From: Arthrobacter sp. MA-N2 | GTDB taxonomy: Bacteria; Actinomycetota; Actinomycetes; Actinomycetales; Micrococcaceae | Direction: 5' to 3' | DNA length: 64,000 nt | Assembly: GCF_000517125.1 (NCBI RefSeq) | Contig: NZ_KI912155.1 | Span: forward strand, 1,013,179 to 1,077,178 | Shown here: positions 9,661 to 16,980 of the stretch, piece after piece | Position numbering within the stretch: the stretch's first letter is position 1 | Layout of the letters: every line of letters begins with the position of its first letter | Made by a program: the position numbers and the translations under genes | The notes under the pieces: generated by a model | Told to the model about the DNA's origin: nothing | Database searches by the model: none | The model's input: the letters and a program-made list of their open reading frames with translations, nothing else

Positions 9661-10544
9661 CACACCCAGGCGTCGCCGGCGCGGTCATAGGCTTGGACAT
9701 CGGAGGCTCGAAGACACGCGGCATCACATGGCTGGACGGAACCGCCGTTGCCGATACTTCCGGCGGTAGCGCCAATGTGCAGAACGTGAGCCGCGACCAA
9801 GCCCGCATCAACCTGGAGGGCGTGTTCGCCAGCCTCAACCGCGGCCCCGTTGCACGCGTGGTAGTTGGTTCCGGAGGGATTGACACCGCCGAAGACGCGA
9901 ACGCCCTGACCGAATTGATCCAGCCATTGGCCCCCGACGCCGTCGTCTCGGTTGTCCATGACACGCGCCTTCTTCTCGCGGCCGCTGGATACAGCACCGG
10001 AATCGCCGTCATTGCGGGCACTGGATCCGCCGCCTGGGGCACCAACGGCAAGGACGAAGCGCGTGCCGGCGGCTGGGGCTACTTGCTGGGTGATGAGGGT
10101 AGCGGCTACTGGTTTGCTCGTGAAGCTGTGAGGTACAGCCTGGACCGGATGAACCATGGGCTCCGCGCCGACGAACTGACGAAAGCCCTTGTGAAGGCTT
10201 GCGGACTTTCCGGCCCGGAGGGTTTGATTGCCCTTTTCCACAGCGGCGCCGGACGCGGATTCTGGGCTTCCAAATCGCCCGTCGTCTTTGAGTGCGCAGC
10301 CTCCGGGCATGCGGCCTCGCTGGACATGATTCTCCAGGCAGGCGCCGATCTGGCGTCGTTGGCGGCAAAATGTGCCGAGCAACTGAAGATCGACGGGCCG
10401 ATCGTGCTTGGCGGCGGGCTGGGCGTGAACCAGCCCACACTGCAGACGGCCATGCGAATCGCCCTATGCTCCCGAGGTCTCGGCACTTTGCAGGTCCTCA
10501 CCCAGGACCCGGTCTTCGGCGCATTGCATCTTGCATCCAACTAG
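9657..10544 (+). CDS. BadF/BadG-type sugar kinase (N-acetylglucosamine kinase-like)
   Basis: A 295-residue ASKHA-fold kinase starting with a GTG that overlaps the mannosidase stop (GTGA); GAAGGAACACACCA upstream supplies the ribosome-binding site. The phosphate-1 loop is GLDIGGSKTRG at about residues 12-22, the phosphate-2 loop is VIAGTGSAAWG, and an adenosine-type motif GPIVLGGGLGVNQ lies near the C-terminus. The GWGYLLGDEGSGYWFAREA segment is typical of eukaryote-type GlcNAc kinases and their bacterial relatives. As the last gene of the operon it most likely phosphorylates the sugar released by the upstream mannosidases; mannose or GlcNAc are both possible. Confidence 0.8.
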   Translation: MTHPGVAGAVIGLDIGGSKTRGITWLDGTAVADTSGGSANVQNVSRDQARINLEGVFASLNRGPVARVVVGSGGIDTAEDANALTELIQPLAPDAVVSVVHDTRLLLAAAGYSTGIAVIAGTGSAAWGTNGKDEARAGGWGYLLGDEGSGYWFAREAVRYSLDRMNHGLRADELTKALVKACGLSGPEGLIALFHSGAGRGFWASKSPVVFECAASGHAASLDMILQAGADLASLAAKCAEQLKIDGPIVLGGGLGVNQPTLQTAMRIALCSRGLGTLQVLTQDPVFGALHLASN

Positions 10545-10684
10545 CACGGGGCGGCTGTGATGAGACTCACTAGCAATAAACGCCATCTTGGCTTGAGCCG
10601 TCTACGCCTCACTGTGCACTATGGAAAGGCTTTCGCATTGGCGCGATAGCCGACATCCGGATTCATGAATGGAAGCACTGAACA

Positions 10685-10894
10685 ATGACGTTTGAAACTG
10701 CCGACTCCGTAACCCTCAAGATTTGGGACCGCTCAACCACCCACCACACGCTGGACGCGCTGGTGCATGACTTCTCACTGCGCCACAACACCTCCAAGGC
10801 CAGCATCGCGGTGACCTGCAGCGGCCCGAACACCTTCACCGTCAGCCTGGACAGCGCGGCCAAGGCAACCGCCTTCGACGCACACTCCCTGTAA
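10685..10894 (+). CDS. Small hypothetical protein, 69 aa
   Basis: A short frame with GGAAG 11 bases before the ATG. It encodes a soluble, Thr/Ser/His-rich protein (KIWDRSTTHHTLDALVHDF) with alternating beta-strand-like segments. I do not recognise the family. Support comes from its coding-like composition, its isolated position between a 140-base gap and a hairpin terminator, and its lack of overlap with other genes. The preceding gap shows no feature I can name. Confidence 0.5.
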   Translation: MTFETADSVTLKIWDRSTTHHTLDALVHDFSLRHNTSKASIAVTCSGPNTFTVSLDSAAKATAFDAHSL

Positions 10895-10922
10895 CAGCGC
10901 CCTTTCGGACGCAAACGCGACG

Positions 10923-10952
10923 ACGACGGCGGGAGTCACCTCCCGCCGTCGT
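10923..10952. terminator. Hairpin terminator between convergent genes
   Basis: The arms ACGACGGCGGGA (10923-10934) and TCCCGCCGTCGT (10941-10952) are perfectly complementary over 12 bp, with a six-base loop that can close by one more G-C pair. There is no T-tract on either side. It sits between the convergent genes ending at 10894 and 10971, so it may act in both directions. A near-identical stem occurs at 24153-24181. Confidence 0.6.
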
Positions 10953-10970
10953 TCGCTGTCCGGTGGGCAG

Positions 10971-11414
10971 TCAGACGCGCCGTGTGAGGCCCGGAACCGC
11001 GAAAAGCCGTCGACCCCACGCCCCGGCCAAAGCTCCAGGCAACGCTGTTGCCACGACGACTGCAGACCACATCGTGAGGTTGTCCTGCTGGAAATAGACA
11101 TCGAAACCGCGATATGTGCTGGCTGAGTAGCCGACGGCGAGGCAGGCCTTGAGCACGTAGTACACGGTCAACCCCGACAGTCCTGTGGCCAGAATGGCGA
11201 GGAGGTTGGCAACTACTGACCGTGAGGCCAGCGCGGCGATGCCCAGTACTAGTGCCCACGGCCACCATTCGTCGGCTAGTGAGGCCCATTCGCTGGGACC
11301 TACTGCTCGGAGAAGGATGCATAGGGCTCCGAATACCGAGCCGAACAAGAGGCCTATAAGTGGCGCCAACACGAGGCCACCGCGGCTGGCGGTCCGTTGC
11401 TGTAAAGAGTTCAT
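10971..11414 (-). CDS. Small integral membrane protein, last gene of the cell-wall operon
   Basis: A 147-residue protein starting at an ATG with GGGAGG seven bases upstream. There are four predicted membrane helices: GLVLAPLIGLLFGSVFGAL, WWPWALVLGIAALA, VVANLLAILATGLSGL, and MWSAVVVATALPGALAGAW. The tail ends in a basic RRLFAVPGLTRRV. I do not recognise a family with confidence. It follows the D-Ala ligase gene by 14 bases and is therefore probably co-transcribed with the Van-like gene set, but nothing in the sequence shows its function. Confidence 0.7.
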   Translation of the reverse strand: MNSLQQRTASRGGLVLAPLIGLLFGSVFGALCILLRAVGPSEWASLADEWWPWALVLGIAALASRSVVANLLAILATGLSGLTVYYVLKACLAVGYSASTYRGFDVYFQQDNLTMWSAVVVATALPGALAGAWGRRLFAVPGLTRRV

Positions 11415-11428
11415 TTGAGGAACCTCCC

Positions 11429-12415
11429 TCAGGCAGGAATACGAGCTGCTGATACCAATTCGTTGAGCAGCCGCGCGAGTTGCCATCCGCCCGCAGCGGC
11501 CATTTGCGGCACTTGGGAGTGATGGGACATCCCCGGCGCCGTGTTGACTTCATTGAGGATGACGCCGTCGTCCGTGACGAAGAAGTCCATCCTTGCGATG
11601 CCCCAGCATCCCAGGGCCCGGTACATCCGTTCTGCTGCGCCGCTAAGTTCACGGCTGATGGTTGTTGGGATCTCGGCGGGAACGGTGAACCGTGCGGTGC
11701 CGTCGTATTTCGTGGATGTGTCGAACAGCCCCTCGGTGTGAATTTCCAGCGGAGGCAAGACCACTAGACGGCCGGTTCCGTCGTCAAAGAGTGCGACGTC
11801 GATCTCCCGCCCATGGACCAATGGCTCTACCAGGACTCTCGAGGACAAAGCCCTGGCTTCGGATAGTGCCCGGCTCATCTCTTTTTCGTCCCGGACCAGG
11901 CTGACTCCATGGGACGATCCTGCCGTAACCGGTTTGACGACCGCCGGATGCACCATCGCCAATGGACCATGGTCCGGTCCTAACAACACAGATGCTACGG
12001 TCGCGACGTCGGCGGTGGCCGCAAGCTGTTTGGTGATCCATTTGTCCATGGCAGCTGCTGAGGCCGCTAGGGGCGAAGCGGCCAATCGGAGTCCTGCCAG
12101 CGCGCAAAGTCCCGCGACCGCCCCGTCCTCACCCGGAGCGCCGTGCAAGGTGGGATACACGACCGCGGGGGCGGGCGCCGACGCTGCTTCGGCCAGGAAA
12201 GCCGCGGCTCCTGCGGCCGCCCCGGGTACTTGAAGCGGGTGTAGTACAGGGTCTTTCGCGGGCGAATGGCTGGTCCATTCGCCGTCGGGCTGTATCGTCC
12301 AGTGGCGGACGTCGTGCCCTGCTGCTTTCAAGGTAGTGCTGATGGTAGCGGCTGAGGCCAGGGATACAACGTGCTCAGGGCTTGTTCCCCCGCCAAGGAC
12401 GAAAACGGTGGTCAC
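11429..12415 (-). CDS. ddl: D-alanine--D-alanine (or D-Ala--D-X) ligase
   Basis: A 328-residue ATP-grasp ligase joining D-Ala to a second D-residue for peptidoglycan precursors. Motifs seen: VLGGGTSPEH near the N-terminus, TLHGAPGEDGAVAG, a VVKPVTAGSSHGVSLV loop, the omega-loop with STKYDG, and the metal-binding NEVNTAPGMSHHSQVPQMAAA at the end. The Lys-Tyr pair in the omega loop is what D-Ala-adding ligases have; D-lactate ligases such as VanA carry a His there. The start is a GTG preceded by GGAGGAATCC and overlaps the racemase stop by GTGA. It is probably a second ligase dedicated to this locus; D-Ala-D-Ser activity is possible but unproven. Confidence 0.88.
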   Translation of the reverse strand: MTTVFVLGGGTSPEHVVSLASAATISTTLKAAGHDVRHWTIQPDGEWTSHSPAKDPVLHPLQVPGAAAGAAAFLAEAASAPAPAVVYPTLHGAPGEDGAVAGLCALAGLRLAASPLAASAAAMDKWITKQLAATADVATVASVLLGPDHGPLAMVHPAVVKPVTAGSSHGVSLVRDEKEMSRALSEARALSSRVLVEPLVHGREIDVALFDDGTGRLVVLPPLEIHTEGLFDTSTKYDGTARFTVPAEIPTTISRELSGAAERMYRALGCWGIARMDFFVTDDGVILNEVNTAPGMSHHSQVPQMAAAGGWQLARLLNELVSAARIPA

Positions 12416-13530
12416 GCGGATTCCTCCTGTCCGGTTGCAGCGACACGGTGGAGCCGCCGCCCCAATCCCGTGATGATCCGATGTGCCGAGGTGTTGCCCC
12501 ATTGGGCCCACTGCTGCACGGTCGGTTCTCCGGGGTTGAGGCCCATGATGATCGCTTCAGTGCCGGGCGCTGCCGCCCATTCGCCGGTTTCGACGACGAT
12601 CTGGTCCATGTTCACCCGACCAAGGATGCGGCAGGCACGGCCATCGATCACGACGTGTGCCTCACGGTCGAGGACTTGGGGGATTCCGTCCGCGTAGCCA
12701 AGGCCCAGGACGCTGACGAACCCAGCCTTCTGCGTTATGCCGCTGCCGCCGTATCCCACCGGGCTTCCTTCGCTGACTGCGCGAGTGTGCACCACGGGAC
12801 ATGTCAGACGGGCGACGGGGTTCAGCTCGGTGGAACCGGACGGATCGATGCCGACCAGACCGGCACCGATGCGCACCAGCTCGTAGTGGCTCCTCGGGTC
12901 GGTAAGCGTCGCCGAGGTGCTGGCCACATGGCGGACTTCGAAGGCGAGGCCTGCCTTCCGGGCCATCTTGTGTGCGACGTCGAATGAGCGCAGGCCGGCG
13001 TCGTTGGCCGAGGGCTCTGCAGCGTCGGCATTGGGAAGGTGGCCCATGAGGCCGGCTACCCGGAAGATCTTCTCCTTTTCGCCGGCCGCGGCCCAGTGCA
13101 TGGCGTCGTGCCAGTCGTAGGCAGGGAGACCGCCGCGGGTCATTCCGGTGTCCAAGTGCAGGTGGATCCTCAGTTTTCCGCGGCCGCGGCGGAGGGCCTG
13201 GATGAGGTGTTCGAGGGACCCGATGGCGATATCCACGTCAGCGGCCTCTGCTGTTTCGACGTCAAGGCCGGCTGGATGCAGCCATGCCAAGATCGGGACG
13301 CTGAATCCCGCCCGGCGCAATCGTGACGCTTCTACCACGTCTGTGGTGCCCAGCCATGTGCACCCTGCGTTGAGTGCTGCCCCGGCTACGTGTTCGGCGC
13401 CGAGCCCATACCCGTCGGCTTTCACCACGGCCATTATCTCGGCATGGCAGAGTGAACGAACGCGGGCTATGTTGGCCTCAATTCCTGAGGTGATAGTGGC
13501 TAGTGTCGGGCCGGTATATGGGGCGGTCAT
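12412..13530 (-). CDS. alr: Alanine racemase-family PLP enzyme (alanine or serine racemase, VanT-like)
   Basis: A 372-residue fold-type III PLP enzyme. The PLP lysine is K37 in VVKADGYGLG and the opposing catalytic Tyr is about Y279 in GYADGIPQ; the usual form of that motif is GYADGYPR. The position matching Tyr354 of the Geobacillus enzyme, normally in T-x-P-Y-E, reads TSAHR here, so it is His350. VanT-type serine racemases carry Asn at this place. The ANS motif is ASTSA. These changes suggest a substrate other than plain alanine. The ATG has GAGGAA upstream and overlaps the acyltransferase stop by ATGA. The frame stays open far upstream, but that region lies antiparallel to nothing and is covered by the acyltransferase in another frame. 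Confidence 0.85.
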   Translation of the reverse strand: MTAPYTGPTLATITSGIEANIARVRSLCHAEIMAVVKADGYGLGAEHVAGAALNAGCTWLGTTDVVEASRLRRAGFSVPILAWLHPAGLDVETAEAADVDIAIGSLEHLIQALRRGRGKLRIHLHLDTGMTRGGLPAYDWHDAMHWAAAGEKEKIFRVAGLMGHLPNADAAEPSANDAGLRSFDVAHKMARKAGLAFEVRHVASTSATLTDPRSHYELVRIGAGLVGIDPSGSTELNPVARLTCPVVHTRAVSEGSPVGYGGSGITQKAGFVSVLGLGYADGIPQVLDREAHVVIDGRACRILGRVNMDQIVVETGEWAAAPGTEAIIMGLNPGEPTVQQWAQWGNTSAHRIITGLGRRLHRVAATGQEESA

Positions 13531-14876
13531 GGTGTTCCTCGTTTGACGTCTGTTGGAGTGAGGTGTTGCTGTTGCTGTTGGAGTCGTTCCTGCAGCGGCG
13601 AGTGGGAGGGCGAGATTGCGAGCGCCCAGATGCTTCCAATACAGAGGGAAGCAAACAGAGCGAGAGCGGTTCCCGTCTGAAACGGTCGAAGTCTCTGCCG
13701 GATCGATTGGGCCGGGGCGGGTATGGCGCTGCAATGGAGGACGGGTTTCTCCACCAATTCCCAGGACAGATGAGCCACCCCGGCCGACAGCCCCAGGATG
13801 AGGATTGCGGCGATGGTGCGAAGCTCGGGCGCCACCAGCGGCATGATCAACACAAGTAGCGGCCAGTGCCATAGGTAGAGTCCGTACGAACGCTGCCCGA
13901 GCCACCCAAAGGCCGAGGACGTCCCCCGGACAAGGTAGCGCCCTGATCGAGGAATTCGCTCCGCTCCGGGGTTCCGGGGCTGTTGTCCCGGAACGGTGCA
14001 AGCCAGCACCAGCACGCATGTCGCCGTTACCACCACCACGAGCCCTCCAAGGTATGGGAAAGGGGCCGTCCCCTCCATCGTCAGGCAGAAGAACGCGAGC
14101 ACCACAACGGCGGCAAAGACAAGGGCCTTGCGTGCCCAGGGACGGAGCCAGCCACGTCTTCCCGGCCACAGTGCAAGGGCAGATCCGGCCAATAGACCGA
14201 AAGCATGGGTATCGGTTCCCAGATAGGCTCGGCCGCTGGGGTCGCCCGCGAAACCTTGTACTCCCATCGCGGTTGCCGAGGCAACCGCCATCGCGATCGC
14301 CGCCCACGCCAGGAAACGCCGCCGGGCATCCGTGCTTTGCCTGAGTCGAACTGAGCATTTGCCGAGCAAACACCATCCGGCCCCGAATACCAGTGGCCAG
14401 AACAAATAGAACTGCTCCTCCACCGCCAGCGACCACAGGTGCGTCAACAGTGGCGGATCGGCCTGTGCAAAGTAGCGTTCCTCTGCGCCGATCTGAAACC
14501 AGTTGCTAGTGAAGGTCAAAGCGGTCAGCCACTGCTGCCGCATGCCTGCCTGCGGCCCACCGGGCACAACTAAGGACAGCACGGTGACCGTCGGAAGTAA
14601 CAAGACGAGGGCGGGCAACAGCCTGCGAAGTCGGCGCGACCAGAATCTGCGCACAAGCAGTGAACCGTCAATAGTGAGCGAACTGACCAGCACACCGGTG
14701 ATGAGGTAGCCGGAGAGCACGAAGAACAAGTCCACGCCGAGAAAACCGCCCGGAAACACGGTGGGAAATGCATGGAACAGCAACACAGCAGTCACGGCGG
14801 CACCCCGCAGAACGTCCAGGCCCTTGTTGCGGGTAGCCACGGACGGGGTGGAAACATCGGGCGGTAGGAGCGTCAC
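13527..14876 (-). CDS. Acyltransferase 3 (OafA/OatA-type) membrane protein
   Basis: A 449-residue multi-pass membrane acyltransferase. The N-terminal signature is GLDVLRGAAVTAVLLFHAFP with the catalytic His, then GVDLFFVLSGYLITG, RRFWSRRLRRLLPAL, and LTHLWSLAVEEQFYLFWPL, all hallmarks of peptidoglycan and LPS O-acetyltransferases. It lacks the extracellular SGNH domain; that domain is the separate gene immediately upstream, so the two probably form a split OatA. The same membrane fold is fused to the racemase domain in VanT, and here the racemase gene overlaps its stop codon. It ends in a Gln-rich tail. Confidence 0.88.
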   Translation of the reverse strand: MTLLPPDVSTPSVATRNKGLDVLRGAAVTAVLLFHAFPTVFPGGFLGVDLFFVLSGYLITGVLVSSLTIDGSLLVRRFWSRRLRRLLPALVLLLPTVTVLSLVVPGGPQAGMRQQWLTALTFTSNWFQIGAEERYFAQADPPLLTHLWSLAVEEQFYLFWPLVFGAGWCLLGKCSVRLRQSTDARRRFLAWAAIAMAVASATAMGVQGFAGDPSGRAYLGTDTHAFGLLAGSALALWPGRRGWLRPWARKALVFAAVVVLAFFCLTMEGTAPFPYLGGLVVVVTATCVLVLACTVPGQQPRNPGAERIPRSGRYLVRGTSSAFGWLGQRSYGLYLWHWPLLVLIMPLVAPELRTIAAILILGLSAGVAHLSWELVEKPVLHCSAIPAPAQSIRQRLRPFQTGTALALFASLCIGSIWALAISPSHSPLQERLQQQQQHLTPTDVKRGTP

Positions 14877-15547
14877 TGCGCCGCGGCCTGCTGGATCGCT
14901 TCACTGACGGTCCGGGCGAAGACCTGAGCCCCTTTCGGCCCGGGGTGGATCCCGTCCGCCGCGAAGTCGCTGACAGAGGAGGCAACAGCATCCCAGTCAG
15001 CTAACACCACACGGCCCGGATGCTGCCCGGCTACTTGGCGGATGGAAGCGATGCTGTCCGGGATCCACTCCTTGTTGCCGTGCGGCGTGACCAACACCAA
15101 CTTATGATCGTCACCCAGCGTACTCAAGACCGCGGACCAGACCGTGCTCGAAGGTGAACCATTGGCGCCCAGAGCGACAACGACGATGTTCCCGAGCTTT
15201 CCTTCTTTCTTGAGCTGGGAAAGCTCGTCGGGAAGGTCGCGGAACTGACGCCCCACACTAGCTTCGATGTCGGCCTTTGGCAGCACTTGGGCTAAGGCGT
15301 CGGCAGCAGCGACAGTGACGGAATCCCCCAGCATCGTGACCCGCTCCGAGCTTCGGACCACAGAGCCACTAACAGGGGACGTATCGCCGGAAAGGCGGGA
15401 AGCTGAAGAGGAAGTATCGTGTGAACCGGACCCGCTCTTCCAGATGACCAAGCCGAGGCCGGCTATGGCCAAAACAACCAGAACCACGGTCAGGACCATG
15501 AATTGCGGGGGGCGGGTGCGAGGCGAGGGTTGTGAGGTGTCAGTCAC
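14873..15547 (-). CDS. Membrane-anchored SGNH hydrolase-like protein
   Basis: A 224-residue protein with one N-terminal membrane segment (FMVLTVVLVVLAIAGLGLVIW, residues about 16-36) followed by an extracytoplasmic SGNH domain. Block I is MLGDSVT (Ser), block III includes VVALGANGSP (Asn), and block V is DGIHPGPKG (Asp and His), giving a full catalytic set. It probably transfers the acetyl group delivered by the overlapping acyltransferase (ATGA overlap at 14873-14876) onto peptidoglycan or another envelope glycan. The gene follows the carboxypeptidase by 51 bases. Confidence 0.85.
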   Translation of the reverse strand: MTDTSQPSPRTRPPQFMVLTVVLVVLAIAGLGLVIWKSGSGSHDTSSSASRLSGDTSPVSGSVVRSSERVTMLGDSVTVAAADALAQVLPKADIEASVGRQFRDLPDELSQLKKEGKLGNIVVVALGANGSPSSTVWSAVLSTLGDDHKLVLVTPHGNKEWIPDSIASIRQVAGQHPGRVVLADWDAVASSVSDFAADGIHPGPKGAQVFARTVSEAIQQAAAQ

Positions 15548-15598
15548 CGTTCGGCTTCTTCCTGGTATCGATTCGGCCCAAGAGGTGGTAGGGCAGGA

Positions 15599-16243
15599 CT
15601 ATCCGGCGGCGTTCACCAGAGGGGCCGGGCAGGCGCTGGCGCCTGCGGGTCGAAGCTCGAAGTGCCAAATTTCGTTGGCGTACGTCTGGCACAGTCCCAG
15701 TTCGCCGCTATGGCGGTTCACATAGTCCGCGGCGTTGGTGGGCCCGATGTCCACAGCTTCGCCAGTGACGTGCTTCGACTTCTGCGGCGTGCTGACCCAC
15801 TTTGCCGCTTCTTCGCGTGACCCGTACTTTGCTATTCCGGCGTCCAACAGTTCCTGCTGATAGCTGGGAGAACGCCATCCGGAGGTAAGCCAGAATTGTT
15901 CATGGCCCGCGCTTTTCGCGGCAAGCGCGGCCCGCTGAACCGCCGCCCTCAGCTCGGGTTTGAGGCCCCGCACCGCAGGATGGTTGTTATCCAGCGGATC
16001 GATCTGACCATCGCGAAGACGTATGTCATCCTGGGCGGAGAATGGCTGGCTGGCTGGTTTCGGTGAGACGTCTATGGGGGACGCGCCAGATGTCGGCGAC
16101 ACGTATACATGGCCGGCAAACGGGGTGGCACAACCCGCTATGGCTCCGAGTCCAATCAGCGGTAGGACGAGAGCCAGGACAGACAAAACCCAAGGGAAAC
16201 GGCGGCCGACGCCTTCGGGGACGGATGTCTTCATGGAGACCAT
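15599..16243 (-). CDS. M15-family D-Ala-D-Ala carboxypeptidase lipoprotein (VanY/VanXY-like)
   Basis: A 214-residue exported zinc peptidase removing the terminal D-residue of wall peptides. The zinc and catalytic set is H158 and D165 in SKHVTGEAVDI, E191 and H194 in NEIWHFEL; SGWRSPSYQQEL is the family's core helix. The N-terminus carries a hydrophobic stretch ending in the lipobox IAGC (C38), so it is probably lipid-anchored. Two in-frame starts exist, 16243 and 16234, and neither has a clear ribosome-binding site. It is the first gene of the minus-strand operon, divergent from the two-component genes across 74 bases. Confidence 0.85.
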   Translation of the reverse strand: MVSMKTSVPEGVGRRFPWVLSVLALVLPLIGLGAIAGCATPFAGHVYVSPTSGASPIDVSPKPASQPFSAQDDIRLRDGQIDPLDNNHPAVRGLKPELRAAVQRAALAAKSAGHEQFWLTSGWRSPSYQQELLDAGIAKYGSREEAAKWVSTPQKSKHVTGEAVDIGPTNAADYVNRHSGELGLCQTYANEIWHFELRPAGASACPAPLVNAAG

Positions 16244-16277
16244 GAAATCGGGTGGGACGTTAATCCAGCGTAAAAGC

Positions 16278-16300
16278 CTGCACCATGAGCCCGGGTGCAG
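16278..16300. promoter_or_regulatory. Palindrome in the divergent vanY-like / vanR-like intergenic region
   Basis: The arms CTGCACC (16278-16284) and GGTGCAG (16294-16300) are perfect complements with a nine-base spacer. The palindrome lies in the only 74 bases between the carboxypeptidase operon and the response-regulator gene, 18 bases before the regulator's ATG. It is a candidate binding site for the response regulator or a repressor. No matching site was found elsewhere by eye. Confidence 0.4.
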
Positions 16301-16317
16301 TCGGATAGAGTCCTGTC

Positions 16318-16980
16318 ATGCGTGTTCTTCTCGTTGAAGATGAGCCTTATCTCGCCGAGTCGGTTCGGGACGGCCTTCGTTCGGAAGCCATCTCTGCAGA
16401 CATCGCCCTCGACGGAGCAGCGGCTCTCGAACTCCTGGCGGTAAACGACTACGACATCGCGGTGTTGGACCGGGACATTCCGGGGCCGTCAGGCGACGAC
16501 GTCGCCCGGTCCATCGTGGCATCCGGCTGCGCCACGCGGATCCTCATGCTCACAGCGGCCGATCGAATCGGGGACAAGGTATCCGGCTTTGAACTTGGTG
16601 CGGACGATTACTTGACCAAACCGTTCGCGATGCGGGAGCTTGTGTTGCGTCTGCGTGCGATCGCCCGCCGTCCGGAAGCCGCGGCGCCACCCGTCCTCGA
16701 GTTCGCCGGAGTCCGGATGGACCCGTTCCGTCGAAAAGTGGAACGGGGTGAAAGCGAAGTGAGCTTGACAAGGAAACAGTTCGCGGTCCTCCAGGTTCTC
16801 ATGGAAGCTGAGGGCGGTATTATCAGCGCCGAACAACTCCTTGAAAAGGCCTGGGACGAGAACATCGACGCGTTCACAAGTGTTGTGCGAGTGACAATCT
16901 CAGCTCTGCGCAAACGCCTCGGGGAACCCGAAATCATCGAAACCGTTCCCGGCGTCGGATATCGAGTGGCCCCGGCATGA
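16318..16980 (+). CDS. OmpR-family response regulator (VanR-like)
   Basis: A 220-residue two-domain regulator. The receiver domain has the acidic pair VEDE, the phosphoacceptor D51 in VLDRDIPG, a Thr in LMLTAAD, and the Lys in LTKPF. The C-terminal winged helix (SLTRKQFAVLQVLMEAEGG, TVPGVGYRVAP) binds DNA. The neighbouring sensor gene overlaps by ATGA, so the pair is translationally coupled. Its position beside the carboxypeptidase-ligase operon suggests it controls that operon. Confidence 0.92.
   Translation: MRVLLVEDEPYLAESVRDGLRSEAISADIALDGAAALELLAVNDYDIAVLDRDIPGPSGDDVARSIVASGCATRILMLTAADRIGDKVSGFELGADDYLTKPFAMRELVLRLRAIARRPEAAAPPVLEFAGVRMDPFRRKVERGESEVSLTRKQFAVLQVLMEAEGGIISAEQLLEKAWDENIDAFTSVVRVTISALRKRLGEPEIIETVPGVGYRVAPA

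Noticed and set aside
13531..14436. Long N-terminal extension of the racemase frame
   Set aside because: The extension is the out-of-frame shadow of the acyltransferase gene; the racemase has a clear start with GAGGAA at 13530.
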